A stretch of 40,547 bases of DNA from Candidatus Nomurabacteria bacterium. Its GTDB lineage: Bacteria > Patescibacteriota > Minisyncoccia > Phycocordibacterales > UBA9973. The notes beneath the pieces are model-generated. The model saw only the letters and a list, made by a program, of their open reading frames with translations. It ran no database searches and was not told the DNA's origin. The DNA lies in assembly GCA_943354905.1 (NCBI GenBank), contig CALRDL010000006.1, forward strand, positions 1 to 40,547, read 5' to 3'. Position 1 is the first letter of the stretch; each line of letters begins with the position of its first letter. Below, one piece after another: positions 14,553 to 21,143 of this stretch. A program made the translations under genes and the position numbers.

Positions 14553-16013
14553 ATGTCTTCAATTGATGAAATTCGGGACAGCAGAATACAGAAATTAGAA
14601 ATCTTAAAAAAAAGAGGTCTGAATCCGTATCCAGCCGAATCATATCGGGAGTTAAGTCTAAAAGAAGCGATAGAGGATTTTGAAAATTTAGAAAAAAATA
14701 AAGATGTAAAATGGATTGCTGGACGTATTATGTCTATCCGTGGACAGGGAGCGATTATTTTTGTTACTCTTTATGATGGCACGGCTAGTTTTCAAGGTTT
14801 ACTTAAAAAAGATGTTATTGGTGATGAAAAATTAAATTTTTGGAATGAAGTTGTTGATATCGGAGACTTTGTTGAAATTCAGGGGAAATTTTTTACTACC
14901 AAAAGAGGTGAGAAGACTCTCGAGGTCACAGATTGGCATATGCTTAGCAAGAGTTTACGTCCGCTTCCAGAAAAATGGCATGGGCTTGTCGATATCGAAG
15001 AGAGATTTCGAAAAAGATATTTGGATATTTTAATGAATGGAGAGTTAAAAGATATTTTTGAGAAGAAAGCAAAATTCTGGGATACTGTACGTGAATTTAT
15101 GAAGAGTAAAGGTTTTCTAGAAGTAGAAACACCAACACTCGAGACGACGACCGGGGGAGCAGAGGCTACGCCATTCAAAACTCATCACAATGATTTTGAC
15201 CTAGACGTTTATCTCCGAATTTCCATCGGAGAATTGTGGCAAAAGCGTTTGATGGCTGGAGGATTTTCTAAAACTTTTGAAATAGGTAGGGCTTATAGAA
15301 ATGAAGGCTCTAGTCCAGAACATACTCAGGAATTTACTAATATGGAATTCTATTGGTCTTATGCAAATTACAAAGACGGGATGAAACTCGTTCGAGAACT
15401 TTATATTGAAATAGCCGAAAAAGTTTTCGGTACTACAAAGTTTACCAGTCATGGACATGAATTTGATTTGAGTAATGAGTGGGAAATTATTGATTATGTA
15501 AAAAAAGTAGAAGAGATGACTGGTATAAATGTACTGACTTCAAACGAGAAAGACATGATGAATAAACTCGATGAATTAAAAGTAAAATACGACGGCACAA
15601 ATAAAGAACGCTTGACTGACTCCCTCTGGAAATATTGTCGCAAGCAGATTTCTGGTCCAGCTTTTTTGATCAATCATCCGACTCTTATCGCTCCTCTTTC
15701 CAAAACAAACGAAGATATTCCTATGACCACTCAAAGATTTCAACCCATCATCGCGGGGAGCGAAGTCGGGAATGGATATTCAGAATTAAATGATCCGATA
15801 GATCAAAAAGAAAGATTTATTGCCCAACAGAAATTAATAGTAGAGGGGGACACTGAAGCTATGATGATGGATAATGAATTTATAGAAATGCTTGAACACG
15901 GTATGCCTCCGACTTGTGGTTTTGGTTTTGGGGAAAGACTTTTTGCTTTTTTTGTAGACAAACCTCTACGCGAGACACAAATGTTTCCCCTTATGCGTCC
16001 AAAGAGTGAGTGA
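14553..16013 (+). CDS. lysS: Lysyl-tRNA synthetase, class II
   Basis: Charges tRNA-Lys. The N-terminal OB-fold anticodon-binding domain includes IAGRIMSIRGQGAIIFVTL (about 55-73). The class II core shows motif 1 around FLEVETPTLETTTGGAEATPF, motif 2 FEIGRAYRNEGSSPEHTQEF and motif 3 GFGFGERLFAFF at the end. The 486-aa length is normal. It is probably cotranscribed with greA; no Shine-Dalgarno sequence is visible in the 13-nt gap. A 23-nt palindrome (REP copy 1) lies 11 nt after the stop. Confidence 0.96.
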   Translation: MSSIDEIRDSRIQKLEILKKRGLNPYPAESYRELSLKEAIEDFENLEKNKDVKWIAGRIMSIRGQGAIIFVTLYDGTASFQGLLKKDVIGDEKLNFWNEVVDIGDFVEIQGKFFTTKRGEKTLEVTDWHMLSKSLRPLPEKWHGLVDIEERFRKRYLDILMNGELKDIFEKKAKFWDTVREFMKSKGFLEVETPTLETTTGGAEATPFKTHHNDFDLDVYLRISIGELWQKRLMAGGFSKTFEIGRAYRNEGSSPEHTQEFTNMEFYWSYANYKDGMKLVRELYIEIAEKVFGTTKFTSHGHEFDLSNEWEIIDYVKKVEEMTGINVLTSNEKDMMNKLDELKVKYDGTNKERLTDSLWKYCRKQISGPAFLINHPTLIAPLSKTNEDIPMTTQRFQPIIAGSEVGNGYSELNDPIDQKERFIAQQKLIVEGDTEAMMMDNEFIEMLEHGMPPTCGFGFGERLFAFFVDKPLRETQMFPLMRPKSE

Positions 16014-16024
16014 TAAAACTTTCT

Positions 16025-16047
16025 ACCCCGAAGAAAGTCTTCGGGGT
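16025..16047. repeat. REP-like palindrome, copy 1
   Basis: The stem is ACCCCGAAGA/TCTTCGGGGT (10 bp) with loop AAG. It lies between lysS and the pilin gene. No T-run follows. Confidence 0.85.
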
Positions 16048-16078
16048 AAAACGACTGGTGAATTTACTTTTATAAAAA

Positions 16079-16636
16079 ATGAAAATAGAAAATAATTCCA
16101 AAAAGATAAGAGGTTTTACTCTCATAGAACTGCTTATGGTTGTCGCCATCATCGGGTTGCTCTCTAGTGTTGTTTTAGCCAGTTTAAACAGTGCAAGAAC
16201 AAAGGCCAAATACGCGAAAGGTAAGACTGATATCAAGCAGATTACGCTTCTCGTCGAGGTGGCAAAAGGCCAAAGCGGAAAACATTTCGGCGAAATCACT
16301 GGGTCTTACTGCACAGAATGCGCTTGTCGTGGTAAGGGCAATGTCCAACTTTTGCCAAAATCAGATTCTTGCTGGACTACGTCCGATTCAGCTATTTCTT
16401 TGCTTAATACTGCTGCAGGTGGGGTTGTTAAATTTAGAAGTGGGGTTTCCGATCCATGGGGAGGGCCATATTTATTTAACGAAAATGAAAATGAAGGTGG
16501 CACTTGTTATACAGACAATATCTTGTCTGCCGGACCTAATGGTATTTATTATGATTCTGATGACATTGTTTATAATTTACCAGTTATAAACTGTTCTCCT
16601 GCCCTCGGCTCACATCATCCTAATGTAAATTTCTAA
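16079..16636 (+). CDS. Type IV pilin / pseudopilin (GspG-like)
   Basis: A short basic leader ends at G12. F13-TLIELLMVVAIIGLLSSVVLASL is the class III prepilin helix, with E5 of the mature protein at residue 17. A prepilin peptidase would cut between G12 and F13. The body contains four Cys in a short stretch (CTECACRGKG... then C around 100). The C-terminus has SAGPNGIYYDSDDIVY, resembling the calcium-binding end of GspG-type major pseudopilins. It would sit in the membrane before assembly into a fibre for surface attachment or DNA uptake. No other pilus gene is nearby; it is framed by REP copies 1 and 2. Confidence 0.9.
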   Translation: MKIENNSKKIRGFTLIELLMVVAIIGLLSSVVLASLNSARTKAKYAKGKTDIKQITLLVEVAKGQSGKHFGEITGSYCTECACRGKGNVQLLPKSDSCWTTSDSAISLLNTAAGGVVKFRSGVSDPWGGPYLFNENENEGGTCYTDNILSAGPNGIYYDSDDIVYNLPVINCSPALGSHHPNVNF

Positions 16637-16684
16637 TCACATTTAAGGATTTATGTAGGATTCGACTTCCACAACAATTTCTCT

Positions 16685-16707
16685 TCCCCTAAGACTGTCT
16701 TCGGGGT
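16685..16707. repeat. REP-like palindrome, copy 2 (degenerate)
   Basis: The same 23-nt unit with substitutions (CCCCTAAGA-CTG-TCTTCGGGG). Its last base is the first base of TACAAT, the -10 box of the transposase gene. Confidence 0.75.
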
Positions 16708-16712
16708 ACAAT
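16707..16712 (+). promoter_or_regulatory. -10 box of the RAYT gene, leaderless
   Basis: TACAAT followed by 6 nt and ATG 16719. The REP copy occupies the -35 region, so a protein bound there could shut off the gene. Confidence 0.45.
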
Positions 16713-16718
16713 ATAAGT

Positions 16719-17444
16719 ATGGGATTAAGAAAAATACCAATTTTAAATGGTGAGTTCTATCATATATATAATCGTGGTAACAGTCGTCAGAAAATATTCT
16801 TTGACGAAGAAGATTATCAGCATTTCATAAAATTACTTTTTATTTGTAATTCTATAAAACAGGTGAGTTTTCGTGATGATATTATTGAAAAAAAAATTGA
16901 CGCGTGGGATTTTGATAGAGGAGAAACTATAGTCTCGATAGGTGCGTGGGTGTTGATGCCAAATCATTTTCATATTTTCATGACTTCTAATAAATCCCCC
17001 GAAGAAAGTCTTCGGGGTGAATCAAATATTACTATTTTTATGCGTAAGTTTTGTACAGCTTATTCAAAATATGTAAATACTAAATATAAACGCACAGGAT
17101 CACTTTTTGAAGGTAAATTTCAGGCGGTTCATGTAGTGAGTGATGCTCAAGCAAAGTATCTTTTTGCGTATGTTCATTTAAATCCTGTGAAATTGTTGCA
17201 AAAAGATTGGAAAGAAAATGGTATAAGTAATAAAAAAAGAGCTCTATTGTTTTTGGAAAAATATAAATGGAGTAGTTATCTTGATCACTTGTCTCTAGCT
17301 AGGTTAGAAAGTCGATTATTAGATCGAGAGAATTTTATAAGTTGCTCGACTAATGAAAAGGATTTTAAAAAAGAAATTTTTGAATGGTTTGAACTCTACC
17401 CCGAAGAAAGTCTTCGGGGTAATTTCGATTTAAAAAAGTACTAA
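16719..17444 (+). CDS. REP-associated tyrosine transposase (RAYT, Y1_Tnp/Transposase_17)
   Basis: A 241-aa HUH-family single-strand DNA nuclease. It has the N-terminal FYHIYNRGNSRQKIFF block, the HUH motif PNHFHIFM (H83 and H85), and the region FCTAYSKYVNTKYKRTGSLFEGKFQ. YLFAYVHLNPVK follows; the catalytic Tyr is probably in one of these last two blocks. RAYTs are domesticated relatives of IS200/IS605 transposases that act on REP palindromes. Two REP copies lie inside the ORF, in the same frame, and encode PEESLRG at residues 94-100 and 228-234. The first interrupts the region just after the HUH motif, so either it falls in a tolerant loop or it weakens the enzyme. Confidence 0.9.
   Translation: MGLRKIPILNGEFYHIYNRGNSRQKIFFDEEDYQHFIKLLFICNSIKQVSFRDDIIEKKIDAWDFDRGETIVSIGAWVLMPNHFHIFMTSNKSPEESLRGESNITIFMRKFCTAYSKYVNTKYKRTGSLFEGKFQAVHVVSDAQAKYLFAYVHLNPVKLLQKDWKENGISNKKRALLFLEKYKWSSYLDHLSLARLESRLLDRENFISCSTNEKDFKKEIFEWFELYPEESLRGNFDLKKY
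16996..17018. repeat. REP-like palindrome, copy 3 (inside the transposase ORF)
   Basis: CCCCGAAGA/TCTTCGGGG stem with loop AAG, read in frame as PEESLRG. Confidence 0.85.
17398..17420. repeat. REP-like palindrome, copy 4 (near the 3' end of the transposase ORF)
   Basis: Identical over all 23 nt to copy 1 and read in the same frame as copy 3 (PEESLRG), seven codons before the stop. Confidence 0.85.
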
Positions 17445-17478
17445 GTCAAATTTGCTGAAACCTATAAAATCTTATGAG

Positions 17479-17487
17479 TTATCCACA
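17479..17487 (+). promoter_or_regulatory. Perfect DnaA box upstream of mraZ
   Basis: TTATCCACA matches the DnaA-box consensus 9/9 and lies 19 nt before the -35 of the mraZ promoter. It is a single box, so an origin is unlikely; it might link division-gene expression to DnaA-ATP. Confidence 0.45.
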
Positions 17488-17506
17488 GTTTTTGAGGGCT
17501 GGTTTC

Positions 17507-17534
17507 TTGTGTTATTTCGTAGGTGGTTTATAAT
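17507..17534 (+). promoter_or_regulatory. Promoter of the mraZ division cluster
   Basis: TTGTGT (17507-17512), 16 nt, TATAAT (17529-17534). The predicted +1 is near 17541, giving a leader of about 48 nt, unlike the leaderless genes nearby. Two MraZ boxes begin right at the start site. Confidence 0.65.
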
Positions 17535-17543
17535 GTATATCAG

Positions 17544-17559
17544 GTGGGAAAAAGTGGGA
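17544..17559 (+). promoter_or_regulatory. MraZ operator (two GTGGGA boxes)
   Basis: GTGGGA at 17544-17549 and at 17554-17559, a 10-bp period as known for MraZ sites (TGGGN repeats). A weaker GGTGGTT lies at 17522-17528. The position over +3 to +19 suits autorepression by MraZ. Confidence 0.75.
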
Positions 17560-17588
17560 AATAATAATTTTAGGAAAAAAAGAAATTT

Positions 17589-18038
17589 ATGTTGATCGGC
17601 GAATACATACATACCATAGATGAGAAAAACAGAGTTTCTTTGCCCGCAAAATTTCGAAAAGAAATGGGCAAAAAAATTATTATCACTCCAGGGCTTGGGC
17701 AATGCCTTTTCATTTTTACCCTGAAAGAATGGGAAAAAGTGAGTCATAAACTTTCTGACAGTAACGCAGACCTTTCTTTTTTAAAAGCAGATCAGAGAAG
17801 TTTTAATAGATACATGTTCGGACGAGCAGCGGAAGTAGAAGTGGACTCTATCGGACGAATATTGATACCAGAATTTTTACAGGAAGGAATAAAGTTGCGA
17901 GGACTGGCGGTGATCATCGGAGTTCAAGATCGTATTGAAGTTTGGAATGAGAAAGCCTGGGGTGAGCAAAAGGAAAAGATAGGGAAGGAAGCGGATCAAT
18001 TAGCAGAAAAGTTGGGCAATATAAATCAGAGGAATTAG
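17589..18038 (+). CDS. mraZ: Division-cluster transcriptional regulator MraZ
   Basis: AbrB-like double-domain DNA-binding protein that forms rings and represses its own dcw operon. The first repeat has MLIGEYIHTIDEKNRVSLPAKFR; the second has AAEVEVDSIGRILIPEFLQE. Both show the D-x-x-x-R-[IV]-x-[IL]-P core. Length is 149 aa, as in the family. An AGGA at 17572-17575 is a distant Shine-Dalgarno candidate (13 nt). The stop is directly followed by the rsmH ATG. Confidence 0.96.
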   Translation: MLIGEYIHTIDEKNRVSLPAKFRKEMGKKIIITPGLGQCLFIFTLKEWEKVSHKLSDSNADLSFLKADQRSFNRYMFGRAAEVEVDSIGRILIPEFLQEGIKLRGLAVIIGVQDRIEVWNEKAWGEQKEKIGKEADQLAEKLGNINQRN

Positions 18039-18989
18039 ATGCACGAGAAAATTTTTTCAGTACATAAGACAGTTCTTTTACAAGAAACAATAGATGGTCT
18101 AAATTTACCTGTCCGCGTAGGCGGGAGTGAGTCTATAGTCGTAGTAGACGGCACATTTGGTGGCGGAGGACATAGTGCCGAGATTTGCAAAAGGTATCCA
18201 CAAACAAAGATCATAGCCATAGATCAAGACAAGAGAGCTTGGAAATTAGCAGAACATAAATTTATAGATTCAAAGTGTGACATTGTTTTTATTAATGAGA
18301 ACTTTCGAAACATAGATAAAGTTTTGAAAGAAAAAAAGATTAGGCAAGTGGATGGAATTATTTTAGACCTAGGTTTGAGTTCAGATCAGTTGAGTTCGCC
18401 AGCTGACGGATCTGGAAGAGGATTTTCTTTTATGAAAGATGAGCCTTTATTTATGCAAATGAAATTTTCAGATAAAGAAAGTCATTCAGAGGAGGATATA
18501 ACGGCAGAAGAGATAGTGAATGATTGGAGTGAAGAGACTTTAGCCGACATTATCTATGGTTATGGTGAAGAGAGATATAGTCGCAGAATTGCCAAAAGGA
18601 TAGTAGAAGTTAGAGGTAAAATCAGAATCAAAACTACATTTGATCTGGTTGGGATCATAGAAAGTGTAGTGCCGAATGTTTACAAAAGAGGGAAGATACA
18701 TTTTGCGACCAGAACTTTCCAAGCATTACGGATAGCAGTCAATGATGAATTGGGAGCATTGAAAGAAGGTTTGGATAAAAGTTTTAAGTTTTTAAAAGAG
18801 GGAGGACGGATTTCAGTAATTACTTTTCATAGTTTAGAAGACAGGATAGTCAAAAGATTTTATAAAGAGAAAGAAAAAAATGGTGAGGCGAGATTGATAA
18901 ATAAAAAGGTAATAACAGCAAGTGAAGCAGAGCTAAAAAATAATCCACGTTCGCGAAGTGCAAAGTTGAGGATTTTATCCCGCTTATAA
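18039..18989 (+). CDS. rsmH: 16S rRNA m4C1402 methyltransferase RsmH (MraW)
   Basis: Methylates N4 of C1402 in the decoding centre using SAM. It has HKTVLLQETIDGL at the start, SAM motif VVDGTFGGGGHS (35-46), ILDLGLSSDQL, RGFSFMKDEPLFM (usually RGFSF..DGPLDMRM) and the end FHSLEDRIVKRFY...NPRSRSAKLRIL. The 316-aa length is normal. A good Shine-Dalgarno (AGAGGA) lies inside the mraZ end, 6 nt before the ATG. An 18-nt palindrome relative encodes PVRVGG (24-29), an extra loop just before the SAM motif. Confidence 0.96.
   Translation: MHEKIFSVHKTVLLQETIDGLNLPVRVGGSESIVVVDGTFGGGGHSAEICKRYPQTKIIAIDQDKRAWKLAEHKFIDSKCDIVFINENFRNIDKVLKEKKIRQVDGIILDLGLSSDQLSSPADGSGRGFSFMKDEPLFMQMKFSDKESHSEEDITAEEIVNDWSEETLADIIYGYGEERYSRRIAKRIVEVRGKIRIKTTFDLVGIIESVVPNVYKRGKIHFATRTFQALRIAVNDELGALKEGLDKSFKFLKEGGRISVITFHSLEDRIVKRFYKEKEKNGEARLINKKVITASEAELKNNPRSRSAKLRILSRL
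18108..18125. repeat. 18-nt palindrome relative inside rsmH (copy B, reversed)
   Basis: The reverse complement, CCCGCCTACGCGGACAGG, differs from the murF copy at three positions. It is read in frame as PVRVGG. Confidence 0.55.
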
Positions 18990-19006
18990 CGGGACCCAGC
19001 CAAGGC

Positions 19007-19023
19007 GGTGGGAAAAAGTTGTA
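19007..19023 (+). promoter_or_regulatory. MraZ-box-like sequence between rsmH and ftsL
   Basis: GGTGGGAAAAAGT (19007-19019) is a 13-nt exact match to the mraZ operator. The second box is degenerate (GTTGTA at 19018-19023). A 5-bp hairpin over the rsmH stop (TCCCG/CGGGA) precedes it. Could be a secondary MraZ site. Confidence 0.35.
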
Positions 19024-19037
19024 TATTTTAAAATAAA

Positions 19038-19412
19038 ATGCAAATAATTAGTGAAAAATTTAATATATATACGAGCAATATCAAAAATACTACAGTGATG
19101 AGTAATAATTTTTCTAGTATTGCTCTCAAATCCATCTTGGGATTTTTCGGCCTATTCGCTGTCTGTTATATTTTTATTTTAGGCAATATGGTCGTGAATA
19201 TCATAGCTCGGAAGGGTTTTGATATTAATTCTAGGTCTTTGTCCAGCGAAGTTAATGATCTAGAATTGAAATATCTAGCTCTCTCTAATAGTTTGGATAT
19301 CCCTTTTTCTTATTCTCTCGGCTTCAAAGAAGTAAAAACGACTTTTGCCGTTCGTAAAACTTTTGGATTTAGAACTTCTAGTGATATTCAAGTAGTTCAA
19401 AATGATCTATAG
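19038..19412 (+). CDS. FtsL/DivIC-like bitopic division protein
   Basis: The 124-aa protein has an N-terminal cytoplasmic tail, one membrane segment (about residues 32-55, LGFFGLFAVCYIFILGNMVVNII) and a short extracellular heptad-like stretch (SSEVNDLELKYLALSNSLD). Sequence identity to named FtsL is not obvious. The call rests on topology and on its slot between rsmH and ftsI, the usual ftsL place. The start may instead be M21 (MSNNFSS). It ends 3 nt before ftsI. Would link FtsI to the divisome. Confidence 0.7.
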   Translation: MQIISEKFNIYTSNIKNTTVMSNNFSSIALKSILGFFGLFAVCYIFILGNMVVNIIARKGFDINSRSLSSEVNDLELKYLALSNSLDIPFSYSLGFKEVKTTFAVRKTFGFRTSSDIQVVQNDL

Positions 19413-19415
19413 TTT

Positions 19416-21143
19416 ATGAAGAACAATTTTACATTGAGGTCAAAGATTATTATTTTATGTATTTTTGTTTTCTCTTTGATATTACTTGCAAAACTTTTTT
19501 TGGTTCAAGTTATCAATAAAAATGTCTATAAAGAATCTGCTGACAGGCAGTATGCTACCAATTCCAGTAATATTTTCGAACGTGGGACCATTTTTTTTCA
19601 AAATAGAGACAAAGATGGTGATGGTGGACAACTGATATCGGGAGCGACTCAAACTTCCGGATTTAAAATAGCTATAAACCCTAGCAAGATTATCGACAAA
19701 GAAGAAGTCTATAAAAAGTTAGTAAAAATAATCCCTCTCGATTACACTGATTTCATAACTCGGGCGAATAAAAAATCTGATCCATATGAAGAAGTCGCAA
19801 ATCATATTGGGAAAGATTCTGCCGATGCTATCTCGGCTATAAAGATTCCAGGTGTTAGTATTTTTAAAGAAAAATGGCGTTTTTATCCTGGAGAATCTCT
19901 TGCGTCTCATACTCTCGGATTGGTTGCTTATAAGGATTCGGAACTTGGTGGGCGTTATGGTTTAGAGCGACAGTATAATACCGAATTAGCCCGAAACAAC
20001 AACGAACCCTATGTAAATTTCTTTGCTGAAGTTTTTTCAAATATCAATAAAACTTTTTTTGAAAAAGAAAAAAGAGAGGGAGATGTCGTGACGACTATCG
20101 AACCGCAAGTGGCGAATTTCTTGGAGAAAAAATTAGAAGAAGTGAAAAAAAAGTATCAAGCGGACTCCATCGGAGGGATCATCATGAATCCGATTGATGG
20201 AGCTATCTATGCTATGGCGGTCAAGCCAGATTTTAATCCAAATGATTTTTCTCAAATTAAAAATAGTATGACTTTCTCCAATCCTTTGGTAGAAAATGTT
20301 CTTGAATTCGGCTCGGTGGTCAAACCACTCGTCATGGCGAGCGCCCTTGATTTTGGAGTAGTTAGAGCTGATACCACATACAATGACAAGGGTTCGGTGA
20401 TTATTGAAAAAAAAGAAATATTTAATTTCGATAAAAAAGCAAGAGGTTCGAATATTAGTATGCAAGAAGTCTTAAATCAATCTCTAAACACAGGGATGGT
20501 CTATGTGATGCAAAAACTCGGTCGAGAAAATATGCGGGATTATTTATTATCTTTTGGGATTAAAGACAAGACTGGTATTGATCTACCAAATGAGACCAGT
20601 GGTCTGATATCAAATTTAAATAGTCCGCGAGAAATAGAATATGCCAACGCAGCTTTCGGTCAGGGGATAGCATTGACGCCGATCCAGATGATTCGGGCAC
20701 TTGCCTCACTCGCAAATGGAGGAAATCTGGTCGTTCCACATCTGGTAGAGAAAATAAAATACAGTGATGGAACTTCCACTACAAAAGAATATCCAACTAT
20801 TCCAACTAAAATCAAAAAAGAAACTGGCGAAGAGATAACCCGGATGTTAGTGGAAGTTATGGATAAATCTATCAAAGGAGGTTTAGGGAAATTTGAAAAT
20901 TTTAGTGTAGCAGTGAAGACTGGTACGGCTCAAGTTGCAAATAACACAAATGGCGGGTACTATGAAGATCGACACACCCATTCATTTTTTGGTTATTTTC
21001 CAGCCTATGATCCAAAATTTATTATTTTATTGTATGCTGTAAATCCAAAAGGTAGTCCATATGCTGCGACGACTTGGTCCGATCCATTTTTAGAAATTAC
21101 AAAATTTTTATTAAGTTATTATGAACTACCACCAGACCGATGA
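19416..21143 (+). CDS. ftsI: Peptidoglycan D,D-transpeptidase FtsI (PBP2-type)
   Basis: Crosslinks septal peptidoglycan on the outer face of the membrane. It has a short cytoplasmic start, a membrane helix at about 11-32, and a dimerisation/pedestal domain including ERGTIFF. The transpeptidase domain has S300-V-V-K303 (FGSVVKPL), S356-L-N358 (QSLNTG) and K501-T-G-T (AVKTGTAQ). All catalytic motifs are intact; 575 aa is normal. An Asp/Gly-rich insert (NRDKDGDGGQL, 63-73) after the RGTIFF motif is slightly unusual and could bind calcium (guess). The stop overlaps murF by 4 nt. Confidence 0.96.
   Translation: MKNNFTLRSKIIILCIFVFSLILLAKLFLVQVINKNVYKESADRQYATNSSNIFERGTIFFQNRDKDGDGGQLISGATQTSGFKIAINPSKIIDKEEVYKKLVKIIPLDYTDFITRANKKSDPYEEVANHIGKDSADAISAIKIPGVSIFKEKWRFYPGESLASHTLGLVAYKDSELGGRYGLERQYNTELARNNNEPYVNFFAEVFSNINKTFFEKEKREGDVVTTIEPQVANFLEKKLEEVKKKYQADSIGGIIMNPIDGAIYAMAVKPDFNPNDFSQIKNSMTFSNPLVENVLEFGSVVKPLVMASALDFGVVRADTTYNDKGSVIIEKKEIFNFDKKARGSNISMQEVLNQSLNTGMVYVMQKLGRENMRDYLLSFGIKDKTGIDLPNETSGLISNLNSPREIEYANAAFGQGIALTPIQMIRALASLANGGNLVVPHLVEKIKYSDGTSTTKEYPTIPTKIKKETGEEITRMLVEVMDKSIKGGLGKFENFSVAVKTGTAQVANNTNGGYYEDRHTHSFFGYFPAYDPKFIILLYAVNPKGSPYAATTWSDPFLEITKFLLSYYELPPDR

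Noticed and set aside
16025-16047. Intrinsic terminator for lysS
   Set aside because: The hairpin is strong but is not followed by a T-run, and the same palindrome occurs in three other places including coding DNA, so it is a repeat element first.
17479-17487. Replication origin at the DnaA box
   Set aside because: There is a single consensus box, no cluster and no dnaA/dnaN nearby.
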